Shown here: positions 16,270 to 23,933 of the stretch, in pieces
Numbering within the stretch: the first letter of the stretch is position 1
Layout: every line of letters begins with the position of its first letter
From: Bacteroidales bacterium
GTDB taxonomy: Bacteria > Bacteroidota > Bacteroidia > Bacteroidales > UBA3824
DNA: 64,000 bases
Assembly: GCA_016286055.1 (NCBI GenBank)
Contig: JAEERW010000003.1
Location: forward strand, 124,001-188,000
Direction of reading: 5' to 3'
The notes under the pieces: model-generated
Database searches by the model: none
Seen by the model: the letters and a program-made list of their open reading frames with translations, nothing else
Told to the model about the DNA's origin: nothing
Program-made: the position numbers and the translations under genes

Positions 16270-17823
16270 TTATTCTTCTTGTTTTACCATACTTTCGCCG
16301 TCCCAGACAAAAGTATAGCCAATTCCTTTAAGACCATTGTCGGTGAGTGGCGTGGGGGTTGAGTGCAAATCTGATGGAATATCAGGTTCAAGGGCTGTGG
16401 GTGTTAGCGTGCCGTCTTTATAAATGTAACAATAGAGGTGGTATTGTTCGTCAAAAGGATCTACGTGGTAATCATATCGGAAGCCGTGTTCCCAAGCCAC
16501 ATATTCATAAACCTTGTAGCCTCCACTTTTGAGCGGAAAATACTTGAAAGCGTGGTTATAAACTTGATGAGAACCATAATCATTCAAATGAAAACCATTA
16601 GTTTTTTTATTGTCTTTGTATATTTCGTCGGCTTGTTCATCGTAGTTGAGTAGCGGGTTGTTGTCGTTCTCCTCTGCGTGTAGTTTGATGAGTTGACGAA
16701 AAATATCGAGTCCAAAATCAGGCTGACCTTTATAAATTTTTATAAGAGTGATGGTGGCATTACTGTTGAAATCGGGTCTGTTATCGTGGGTAACAATTTT
16801 GCCGTTTTCGGGATAAAGATTCGTAATGCCATCATTTGTGGTGTAAAACTCTATTACACCAAGCGAGTCGTTCTTTTGAGTTGCTTCTTCAAGATTTTCG
16901 TCGGCAACTGCGGGGATTGTCCTTACCCAATTGTTGTCTTTAAACTTGAAATACTGCTTGACCCAAAAACCATAGTCGATGGGGTTGAATCCTATTCCAA
17001 GAGGGGTTTTGGAAGGTCCGTCAACATCCATTCTATAAGTGTAAAGGTCTGACAAAATGGTGATTGTGTCTATTTTGCCGTCGGCATTTAGCGATAGTTT
17101 AAACATTTTTTTGCCGTCGCGGTTAAAGTACATAGTTTTGCCGAGGGTGTTGGCCTGAAATCCTTCGAGGTTTTCGGGAGGATTGTCGCCTACATAAATA
17201 TTGCCCAAGCCTGCCGACGTAATCAAATTGATATGTTTTGGCAGGTCGCTTTTATGGTCGAGAACAAATTTAGAACCGTCCCATTTGTAATAAAGGTAAA
17301 ACGGATCTACCCAAAACGGAGAAGCACTAACTTCAAGAAGTTGATCGACAAAATTATAATTGTATATAATACCCGCCGGACCAAAGTCTCCTTCATCATC
17401 AGGGTCGTAAAAAGCAACGGCATCGATGGCGGCAAATTCGTTGATTGATGGTGTGGGCTGAATGTCTTTCAGTTCGGTAAGTTTGCCATCGTTATAGTGA
17501 TAATATTTTAAATAATCTATGTATACATCGCCCATTTCGTCGTGCGAACTTTTCTCGGTAACAACTAAATATCCGTTGTCATTGTGGCGCAACAACAGAG
17601 TACTGATGCCAGACAATTCTTCCTCGTTGTACAAAAGATAATACATTCTATCAGAAGAGTCGGCATTAGTGGATTCAGCCGCCATATCGGGATTGATCAT
17701 TTTGAAAATTTGAAATGCGGTGATAGTGTCGGCATTTTGAGTGCCTTCATTTTGAGTTGTGCCTGAGCCACAAGCACATAGCATAATGGCGGCTAAGGCT
17801 GATAATAAGAGTTGTTTTTTCAT
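16270..17823 (-). CDS. Paralogous lipoprotein (NTLGKTMYFNR subfamily)
   Basis: A 517-residue lipoprotein (MKKQLLLSALAAIMLCACGSG). It carries the family block GFQANTLGKTMYFNRDGK followed by SLNADGKIDTI, as in the genes at 764 and 10038, but lacks the acidic GDLNGDGI loop. Instead the C-terminal third resembles the short lipoproteins, with an ending VWDGESMVKQ like WNGEKFIKQ. It thus appears to be a mosaic of the two lipoprotein types in this region. It has its own promoter at 17853-17882 and a terminator at 16220-16245, so it is probably a single-gene unit. Confidence 0.85.
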   Translation of the reverse strand: MKKQLLLSALAAIMLCACGSGTTQNEGTQNADTITAFQIFKMINPDMAAESTNADSSDRMYYLLYNEEELSGISTLLLRHNDNGYLVVTEKSSHDEMGDVYIDYLKYYHYNDGKLTELKDIQPTPSINEFAAIDAVAFYDPDDEGDFGPAGIIYNYNFVDQLLEVSASPFWVDPFYLYYKWDGSKFVLDHKSDLPKHINLITSAGLGNIYVGDNPPENLEGFQANTLGKTMYFNRDGKKMFKLSLNADGKIDTITILSDLYTYRMDVDGPSKTPLGIGFNPIDYGFWVKQYFKFKDNNWVRTIPAVADENLEEATQKNDSLGVIEFYTTNDGITNLYPENGKIVTHDNRPDFNSNATITLIKIYKGQPDFGLDIFRQLIKLHAEENDNNPLLNYDEQADEIYKDNKKTNGFHLNDYGSHQVYNHAFKYFPLKSGGYKVYEYVAWEHGFRYDYHVDPFDEQYHLYCYIYKDGTLTPTALEPDIPSDLHSTPTPLTDNGLKGIGYTFVWDGESMVKQEE

Positions 17824-17852
17824 AATGGAAAATGTTTTATGTTATTATGCTG

Positions 17853-17882
17853 CAAATGTACGGAATAATATGTTAGGGCAAA
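17853..17882 (-). promoter_or_regulatory. Promoter of the 16270-17823 lipoprotein
   Basis: On the minus strand, TTTG (17882-17879) and TACATTTG (17860-17853) are 18 bp apart. The element overlaps the 3' end of the adjacent gene at 17873. Confidence 0.55.
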
Positions 17883-18343
17883 TACAAAATTACCGAAATT
17901 GTAAAAACAAACACAAGCATTAACGAAATAAAACAAATACGGTGAATCCTAATATATTTTTGTTTGTTTTTGATGGTTTCATTCAACTCAATGTCAAATT
18001 CTTTGAGATAGTTTTTAACGTCAGGATATTCGGCAAATGGTTCAATCTGCTGTTTCAGTTGCTCTATTTGAGGAAGAAGTGTTGATGAAATTTTTTTTCT
18101 CTTTGTTTTTATTATCAATGTACCACTAAAAAAGAGAGACTCATAAATCATAATTTTATACTCTATGAGTTGCGTTCCAAAATAGAATACACAAGACAAG
18201 CCAACCGAAATCAATAGCACCCAAAAGGCATAATTGTTCATAAAAACATCTCCCATAGTTTTGGGATATTGCTTTTGATAATCTTTTAAAAGATTTTCAA
18301 GAGCAATGCTAATTTCCTGAAAACTTGATTTATTATCGTTCAT
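17873..18343 (-). CDS. Membrane protein, partner of zinc-ribbon protein (short form)
   Basis: A 156-residue protein with membrane segments at about residues 30-50 and 55-75 and a third near the C-terminus (FISLMLVFVFTISVILYLP). I use the ATG at 18343, because MNDNKSSFQEISIALENLL then aligns with the start of the 4728-5669 protein. It corresponds to that protein up to the last membrane segment and lacks its soluble C-terminal domain. It follows the zinc-ribbon gene with a gap of nine bases, repeating the gene order of the cassette at 4728-7141. Confidence 0.75.
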   Translation of the reverse strand: MNDNKSSFQEISIALENLLKDYQKQYPKTMGDVFMNNYAFWVLLISVGLSCVFYFGTQLIEYKIMIYESLFFSGTLIIKTKRKKISSTLLPQIEQLKQQIEPFAEYPDVKNYLKEFDIELNETIKNKQKYIRIHRICFISLMLVFVFTISVILYLP

Positions 18344-18352
18344 ACCGTTCAA

Positions 18353-19279
18353 TTAGTGAATCAAAGGAAGAAAAAAATGTTTGAAGAAAAGTATAAATCC
18401 CAAAAACACAATAACATCAATACCTAAAAAAATCATATTGAGAATGCGGCGTTTTTTGATTGCTTTTATTTTTGACGAGTAACTATCCAAAAGATCTAGG
18501 GCTTCTTTATTGTTGCCGTAAAGCGTTTTTACTATTCTAAGATACATTTTATGAGTATACAAGGCTTCGTAATAATACTCATCTGCCTCTTGAATAGTCA
18601 ATGCTTCTTTGTTTCGTGCTACAAGAAAAAAAAATGCAACGAAAGTGAAACATAAGAAAAAAACTATTGTATCAGGGTTGAAAATCGAACAAAAAAAGAA
18701 GGTCAAAAACAACAAAATAGAACCATAATACATAATAAAATCTATTATCGAAGGAATAGGAACATTTTTAAGCCTCCTAATGCTTTTTTCAATTTTCACA
18801 ATCAAAGTTTTGATATTCAACTCTGTTCCCCGTTGTTCGTGCAAAATATGTCCACAAGACAAACAGATATTACTCAACAATGGAAACGGTGCACCACAAT
18901 CGGGACAAGTTTTGAGATTTTTCTTTTCTTGCCACACTCTCATATTTTCAGAGCGGATAATATCTGCATCATCGCCTATCACAAATATGGGAGGACCTAC
19001 ACGTTGAGTATCAATATTTTGAAGATAATTACCACAATAAGGACACATATCTGAAATCAACGGAATTTGCGCACCGCACGCCATACAACATTTAAGTTCT
19101 TCTTTGGTGTAGTATTTAAGCCGTTCATTGAGCGCATTATCCAAATACTGATTGATTTCGTCAGACTTCACACCCTCTTTAATAGCAGCATCAACAATGG
19201 TCTCCCGCTCCTTGTAGGTTAGTACCCTATCGGCAAGAGCAAGGCGGGTAAGATTGATTATGTGTTGTGAGAGTGCCAT
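18353..19279 (-). CDS. TerB-like / double zinc-ribbon membrane protein (short form)
   Basis: A 308-residue paralogue of the 5666-7141 protein. The N-terminal helical module (LALADRVLTYKERETIV) is followed by two zinc ribbons, with Cys at 65/68, 79/82 and 125/128, 139/142, then the conserved segment ILHEQRGTELNIK, two membrane segments near 175-215 and a last one at about 278-303, where the protein ends. The extracytoplasmic domain of the long form is missing. A TATCTTTG-like box (19396-19403, minus) lies upstream. Function unknown; the zinc ribbons are intact. Confidence 0.8.
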   Translation of the reverse strand: MALSQHIINLTRLALADRVLTYKERETIVDAAIKEGVKSDEINQYLDNALNERLKYYTKEELKCCMACGAQIPLISDMCPYCGNYLQNIDTQRVGPPIFVIGDDADIIRSENMRVWQEKKNLKTCPDCGAPFPLLSNICLSCGHILHEQRGTELNIKTLIVKIEKSIRRLKNVPIPSIIDFIMYYGSILLFLTFFFCSIFNPDTIVFFLCFTFVAFFFLVARNKEALTIQEADEYYYEALYTHKMYLRIVKTLYGNNKEALDLLDSYSSKIKAIKKRRILNMIFLGIDVIVFLGFILFFKHFFLPLIH

Positions 19280-19438
19280 TGGGTTGGTTGGTTGTTAAAT
19301 TATTACAAAAACTAAGCATAATATATTGGCAAACAGATAGTTTCGCCATCTTTTTGATAGTCTTTGGTGTAATTTTCTTTTTATTATGGTTTCGATGGCA
19401 AAGATAACAATTCCATTCTTGTTCCCCAATTTTTTTTA

Positions 19439-19492
19439 CCAAATATGCGTAAATTCTCACTATTTTTTTTGCCAAATATGCGTAAATTCTCA
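19439..19492. repeat. Two direct repeats in the divergent intergenic region
   Basis: ccaaatatgcgtaaattctca occurs at 19439-19459 and 19472-19492 (33-bp period), each preceded by a T-run. The surrounding gap 19280-19626 has no credible gene; it holds this repeat and the leftward promoter-like box near 19396. Confidence 0.7.
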
Positions 19493-19626
19493 AAATGTTT
19501 GCTAAATCTATTTGGTAAGGCAAGGAGTGAGAGATGTTTTTTAATATTTTTTACCAAATAATAATAGGGTAGAAAACAAGTTAGGGGTTTAAATATTGAA
19601 AAAATCAATCAAAAACTTATTTCAGT

Positions 19627-20247
19627 ATGAACACATTAACCAAACTAATTATCGCTGTTGCAATATCTTTGGGCAGCGTATTAAGCGCACAAGCGCAAGA
19701 AAAAACTTGGGAACACAGCATTTATATTTCCGCTGGACCATTAATTATCACCGACATCGAAGACTCTTTTTGTGGTCACGGAGTCACCATTAAGGCAGGT
19801 TATGGAATTAACCATTATTTTAGTGAATATCTGTCGGTTATGTCGGGACTTGCTTGGCACAAAGATATGGAAGACCTTTTTAGCCCCAAAGAAGGCGGTT
19901 CATCAGATTGGTTTGAATTTCTCGACATTCCTGTAATTTTTCAAGCACACCTCAACGATGATGTTGAAGGCAACAAATGGATGCTCGGTATTGGACCTGT
20001 TTTTTCGCGTTGTATCCAAAACGACAAATATGATTTTGATGACGGCTTATATCATCAAAGTACAGGATTAAATAAAATCAAAGACTTTAATTTCAGCATA
20101 ATGCCTATGGTTGCATACGAAACTAAACATCTCCGCATAGGCATTGATGGCAACATTGGTTTACGAAACGTAAAACTCACACACGGAGAATTTTCCGGCA
20201 AAAAACATCTGCACAATATTTGTGCATCTTTTGGCGTAAAATTTTAA
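19627..20247 (+). CDS. Outer-membrane beta-barrel protein (PorT/OmpW-like size class)
   Basis: A 206-residue protein with a Sec signal (MNTLTKLIIAVAISLGSVLSAQA). Alternating hydrophobic/polar strands with aromatic residues (ISAGPLIITDIE, IKAGYGINHYFSEYLSVMSGL, IPVIFQAHL) and a terminal strand ending ASFGVKF fit an eight-stranded outer-membrane barrel with the C-terminal Phe used for BAM insertion. No closer family is recognised. It is convergent with 20251-20799, with only three bases between the stops. Confidence 0.7.
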   Translation: MNTLTKLIIAVAISLGSVLSAQAQEKTWEHSIYISAGPLIITDIEDSFCGHGVTIKAGYGINHYFSEYLSVMSGLAWHKDMEDLFSPKEGGSSDWFEFLDIPVIFQAHLNDDVEGNKWMLGIGPVFSRCIQNDKYDFDDGLYHQSTGLNKIKDFNFSIMPMVAYETKHLRIGIDGNIGLRNVKLTHGEFSGKKHLHNICASFGVKF

Positions 20248-20250
20248 GAA

Positions 20251-20799
20251 TTAATATATTACGCCAAGAACCCCCTCAAACCTCAACCCAAATCCACCCA
20301 AACTATACACAGCCGTAACGATTGAATCTTTAAAATCCTCTGTGGTGATGATTTGGGCCGGTTTAGTGCTGCGGTTGATGCGGAAATCGAGAATTTCGCC
20401 ACCAAGGCGCGAACCAAGCCAAAGGGGTCGTATCAGGCGACCATTGTACAACTTATAGATAAACAGTCGGTTGCCTTCTTCCCAATAGCGGGTCTTTTTG
20501 GTAACGCCTACTACTATTTCGTTAACGCCGTTGCCGTTGAGGTCGCCATAGTCGAAACGGTAGACAGGGAAGCGCAATTCCCACTGAGAGATAACGGAAT
20601 CGCCATCAAAATGCTCAATAATATTCAACGTGTCGGCAATGCGGCGGAGGGCTAGCGTTCCATAATCGGTTTTGAAACTTTCGCTATCTTGTCCGCCGCC
20701 GCACGACACTAATAGGCTGAATGATAATATTATAAATATTTTTATTTGTAAAGACGCGCCATGGCACGTCTCTACATTATAAAAATTAAACACCGCCAT
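20251..20799 (-). CDS. Small lipoprotein with one FG-GAP-like motif; 5' end rebuilt by a repeat
   Basis: A 182-residue frame. The true lipoprotein part starts near residue 19 (IKIFIILSFSLLVSC, lipobox VSC) and contains DYGDLNGNGVNEIVVGV, a single FG-GAP/VCBS-like loop. The only in-frame ATG (20799) lies in a stretch that duplicates the 3' end of the porin gene upstream (AVFNF) and continues through a palindromic element (ETCHGAS). So the annotated start may be new, giving an unusually long N-terminal tail before the signal peptide. Whether it is translated from there is uncertain. Confidence 0.6.
   Translation of the reverse strand: MAVFNFYNVETCHGASLQIKIFIILSFSLLVSCGGGQDSESFKTDYGTLALRRIADTLNIIEHFDGDSVISQWELRFPVYRFDYGDLNGNGVNEIVVGVTKKTRYWEEGNRLFIYKLYNGRLIRPLWLGSRLGGEILDFRINRSTKPAQIITTEDFKDSIVTAVYSLGGFGLRFEGVLGVIY
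20747..20776. repeat. Interspersed palindromic element, copy at the lipoprotein start
   Basis: A 30-bp inverted repeat, tgtaaagacgcgcca/tggcacgtctctaca, with two mismatches, of the same family as at 9426, 13129 and 13822. A half copy (ccatgacacgtctctaca) lies at 20795-20812. Confidence 0.75.
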
Positions 20800-20835
20800 G
20801 ACACGTCTCTACATCATATTAAAAATTAAACACCA
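20766..20835. repeat. Tandem duplication of the porin 3' end
   Basis: The segment cacgtctctacat...taaaaattaaacacc occurs at 20766 and again at 20802. The first copy in the reading direction contains the porin's last codons (VVFNF-stop); the second forms the start of the following lipoprotein (MAVFNF). Confidence 0.65.
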
Positions 20836-22093
20836 CGGCGGCAATAAAACGCGAATTGCCTACGGTGTAATCTTTGGTAAATTTATAAAAATCAGTACCT
20901 TCGGGCTCAGCCTTGCCGTATTCTGCCGCTGTGTATTCGTATTCTGCAAAAAAGTTGAGGGTTTTGTTTGGAATAATGCCAATGCGGGGTTGAATGCGGT
21001 AAACGGAGTTGATGTTGATGCCACGTCCGTATGTAGTTGCATCGTTGGCAATGCGGTCGCCAAAACTATTGTTGCAACCCCATCCAAGAAACATTCCCGG
21101 GCGGAAAACTCCACTGCATTTTGAAAAATCTACCCAAGCGGTGGTGGTGCCGTAGTTGGTGTATTTGTATTCGTGCTTAACTGGGTCGTATTCATCGTAA
21201 TAGCCGCCCATAAGACATTGTTCGTAAAGGTTGTCGCCATAGATTGCCTGACAACGAATGTCGAAATTATCGCCGTGATATTTGCCAAAAACTGAGAATG
21301 CCGAAGAGCCGATTTTAGTGTCGGTTTTGTAGGTGAGTCCCGAAGCCTCGTCGGTAAATTTGGTACGGGGCTGAATGAGCATATAGTTAAACATTGCGCC
21401 AAGATAGAGTTTTTCGCCACGGTAAACCACCTGAGCGTTGAGTTCGGGGAGGTTGCTGTTGCGCAGATACTCGGTGCTGCCGCCGTTAGGTCCAACGGCT
21501 TTGTTGTCTAACTGAAACGAGGCAATGGCATTGAGTTCCAATCCGCCGAAATACCTTGTGTATTTGGTTTGTACGTAACGCGAATAGGGGTGGAATGGTA
21601 CGCCCATATTAAGCGGACGAGTGCCCGGCATTACCTCGTGAGCCACCATAGGATGCCAATATTGACCTACAAGAAGTCCGTCGTTTTGCCAACGCATATT
21701 AACGTAAGCGTGACGCAGACGAAGCATATTGATTCCGCTCTCCGACGAACCTGTAAAATCGCCTTCGATATATCCAAAAACTTTTGCGCCGAGCATATCG
21801 GGAGCGTTGATTTTCATACCGATACGTGCTGTAATGGCTAGCATATTGAGGCTTGATTTTTCGTTAATATCGTTGCCAAACGAATCAAATTCTTTTGGTT
21901 TTGGGTAAAAAAGCATCTGTTCTTCGCGTCCGCCCACGATTTCGCGAGTATCAAAAAATGCCTGAGGGTCAATGAATCCCGATATTTTGTAACCCCAACC
22001 GCTTTCGCTTGCGTTGTTGTTAATTTCGGTCTGAGCCGATGCCGTTTGCAGCAAAACCACTGCCGCCGATAATGTGAGAATAAGTTTTTTCAT
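20819..22093 (-). CDS. Outer-membrane porin-like beta-barrel protein
   Basis: A 424-residue protein with a Sec signal (MKKLILTLSAAVVLLQTASA) and the look of Bacteroidetes porins: a start GYKISGFIDPQAFFDTRE, many amphipathic strands (VFGYIEGDFTG, LRHAYVNMRW), and a final strand FIAAVVFNF ending in Phe. It belongs to the broad porin O/P or DcaP-like group and presumably forms a diffusion channel for small anions or sugars; specificity cannot be inferred. It is followed on the same strand, 19 bp on, by the small lipoprotein whose 5' end derives from it. Confidence 0.75.
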   Translation of the reverse strand: MKKLILTLSAAVVLLQTASAQTEINNNASESGWGYKISGFIDPQAFFDTREIVGGREEQMLFYPKPKEFDSFGNDINEKSSLNMLAITARIGMKINAPDMLGAKVFGYIEGDFTGSSESGINMLRLRHAYVNMRWQNDGLLVGQYWHPMVAHEVMPGTRPLNMGVPFHPYSRYVQTKYTRYFGGLELNAIASFQLDNKAVGPNGGSTEYLRNSNLPELNAQVVYRGEKLYLGAMFNYMLIQPRTKFTDEASGLTYKTDTKIGSSAFSVFGKYHGDNFDIRCQAIYGDNLYEQCLMGGYYDEYDPVKHEYKYTNYGTTTAWVDFSKCSGVFRPGMFLGWGCNNSFGDRIANDATTYGRGININSVYRIQPRIGIIPNKTLNFFAEYEYTAAEYGKAEPEGTDFYKFTKDYTVGNSRFIAAVVFNF

Positions 22094-22163
22094 TTTTTTT
22101 TGTTGTTATAAATTATTTTGGCCGCAATGTTATTGAAAAAAAACGGATTATAAAAACAAAAAA

Positions 22164-22195
22164 GCGGATTAAAACACAAAAACGTCTTAATCCGC
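22164..22195 (-). terminator. Terminator after the beta-helix gene
   Basis: The stem gcggattaa/ttaatccgc (9 bp) is followed on the minus strand by TTTTTTGTTTTTATAA. It lies 27 bp after the stop of 22222-23811. Confidence 0.75.
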
Positions 22196-22221
22196 CAAAT
22201 GAAAAGTTGATTATAATACTG

Positions 22222-23811
22222 CTATTTAACAATCTTGTTGTCGGGCATTTGCGCTCCGTAGCCTTTTACCTTGCCAAAGAGGTCTTTGGCTTTTTCCCAA
22301 GGATACTTGTTGCAGTACATCGAGGGACGCACAATTTCGGTGCCTTGCTGATTGAGTCCGAATGCACGGTTTACTTGGTTGGCAGCCGAATTGGCATTGT
22401 AACTTTGGCTCGACATTATTTTCAGGCTCAAAAATCCTTCGAGGTAACTTTGGTCGATGGCGTTGGTAAATGCCTTCTCGCTTTCGGGCAACTCTCTGTT
22501 GTTCTCGTACTTAGGACCAATCTGATCAACCTCCTCGATACGGTCGGCGGGCACTGAGATCGAAGCCACTCCCGACGATGCTATTTCGAGGTCGCGCTTG
22601 TTGGCAAAAAAGTAGTTTTCGTAGAGGTTGCTCTGTTTGAGTTTTTCCATATTTGCATTGGTTTCGTAGTAAACACGCTCCACGGCGCAGTTGCTGTTGC
22701 AGCCAAAAATATTGTGGTGGCAGTCGATGGTGCGGATGCCGTTCATAAAGCGGAATCCCTGACCCATATCGTCAAACACCTTGGTGCGTGTCCAGGTAAA
22801 GAGTACAGTGTTGTGGTGAAAATCGAACGAAACCTTGTCGATGTCGGCGTCTCTTACATTGCCTTTAATTTGGCACGAAGCATAGCGGCACGAAATAAAA
22901 ATATTGTTGCACACCTCAATGTGTCCCTTGCCCATAAGTCCGGCGATACCATAATCGCGACAGTTTACAAAAATGCAGTTTGAAATGCGTACCTGACCTT
23001 CTACATCTAAATGCAAACCATATTCGTCGCCGCTGAGATAGCCTTCGGTGGGAACAGAAGGTTGAGCATCGGGTTCAACAAAACGACCTGTAAGCACGCC
23101 TTCGTTGGGAGTTCCCGAAACGTCTTTTTCTTTCATATTTTTAGTGCAATAGCGGTTGTTTTCACCAAGGTCGAATACAAGTCCGTCAACCACTACGCTG
23201 CCCTCAGGACCCGAATATCCGTATGGACGGCGGGCGTTGATATTAAACAGCGGAGCAATAAATTTTTGGCTTGTGGGTTGCAGTTTGGTAACGTGTTTCA
23301 TAACGTCGCGCTGGGCAAAATCGGTGGAGTATCCTCCATAAATGCTTATAAATTTGCCCATTTCGTGAGTAGCATTGCCAAAACGTCCAATTTCGATATA
23401 TCCCCTGTCCATATTGCCGAGATAGTTGCCCTCTGCCACAAGAATAATGTCGTTGTCTTGCGCAAGGTCGATGGCTTTTTGAAGGTCTTTGAGAGCGGTG
23501 GAGGGCGATTTGCCGTCGTTGCGGGCGCTGCCTGTGGAAACGCTCACATAATAGGTGTTGCCTTTGGCGGCTCTAATTTGAGGAGCGTTGTTAGAGGACT
23601 GAGATACAGTAGGTTGACTTGTAGTACCTTGCTGGGTTGTAGTGCCTTGCTGAGTTTGCGAACTGCCGTTGTTGTTGCCGTTAACAGCATTGTTGGCGGC
23701 TTCTTTTGCCTTGTTTAATAGGTTTTTACCTATCTGAGCGTCGGCGGTTGACACTGCAAAAGCAGCAAACAAAACCAACGACGCGATTTTTGCGAATCTG
23801 TTTAAGTTCAT
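22222..23811 (-). CDS. Secreted right-handed beta-helix protein (DUF1565/pectate-lyase-like fold)
   Basis: A 529-residue protein with signal MNLNRFAKIASLVLFAAFAVSTADA, then an Asn/Gln/Thr linker (residues 30-75). At about 85 begins the typical start of Bacteroidetes beta-helix proteins (TYYVSVSTGSARNDGKSPST, ALKDLQKAIDLAQ, ILVAEGNYLG). Short strands with regular CIFVNC, NIFISC and HHNIFG repeats follow to about residue 400. Such proteins include pectate and other polysaccharide lyases, but I see no catalytic signature, so a glycan-binding or lyase role is only inferred from the neighbourhood. The promoter region is the first copy of a 111-bp repeat. Confidence 0.75.
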   Translation of the reverse strand: MNLNRFAKIASLVLFAAFAVSTADAQIGKNLLNKAKEAANNAVNGNNNGSSQTQQGTTTQQGTTSQPTVSQSSNNAPQIRAAKGNTYYVSVSTGSARNDGKSPSTALKDLQKAIDLAQDNDIILVAEGNYLGNMDRGYIEIGRFGNATHEMGKFISIYGGYSTDFAQRDVMKHVTKLQPTSQKFIAPLFNINARRPYGYSGPEGSVVVDGLVFDLGENNRYCTKNMKEKDVSGTPNEGVLTGRFVEPDAQPSVPTEGYLSGDEYGLHLDVEGQVRISNCIFVNCRDYGIAGLMGKGHIEVCNNIFISCRYASCQIKGNVRDADIDKVSFDFHHNTVLFTWTRTKVFDDMGQGFRFMNGIRTIDCHHNIFGCNSNCAVERVYYETNANMEKLKQSNLYENYFFANKRDLEIASSGVASISVPADRIEEVDQIGPKYENNRELPESEKAFTNAIDQSYLEGFLSLKIMSSQSYNANSAANQVNRAFGLNQQGTEIVRPSMYCNKYPWEKAKDLFGKVKGYGAQMPDNKIVK

Positions 23812-23812
23812 T

Positions 23813-23923
23813 TTTTTTGCTATTTAGTTAATAATTATCAAATTTTACGATTGCAAAAATACCCCTGAAACAGCAAAAAAAATAGGATTTTCCGCTCAAA
23901 AAATAGGATTTTGGGCGAAAAAT
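23813..23923. repeat. 111-bp direct repeat, copy A (leader of the beta-helix gene)
   Basis: Identical to 25595-25705 except for one base (a/t in aattttacg versus aatttttcg). It ends 10 bp from the GH11 stop codon and includes a -7-like box (TATTTTTG, minus, 23854-23861) and an internal AAAAATAGGATTTT duplication. Confidence 0.95.
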
Positions 23924-23933
23924 CCATAAAACT

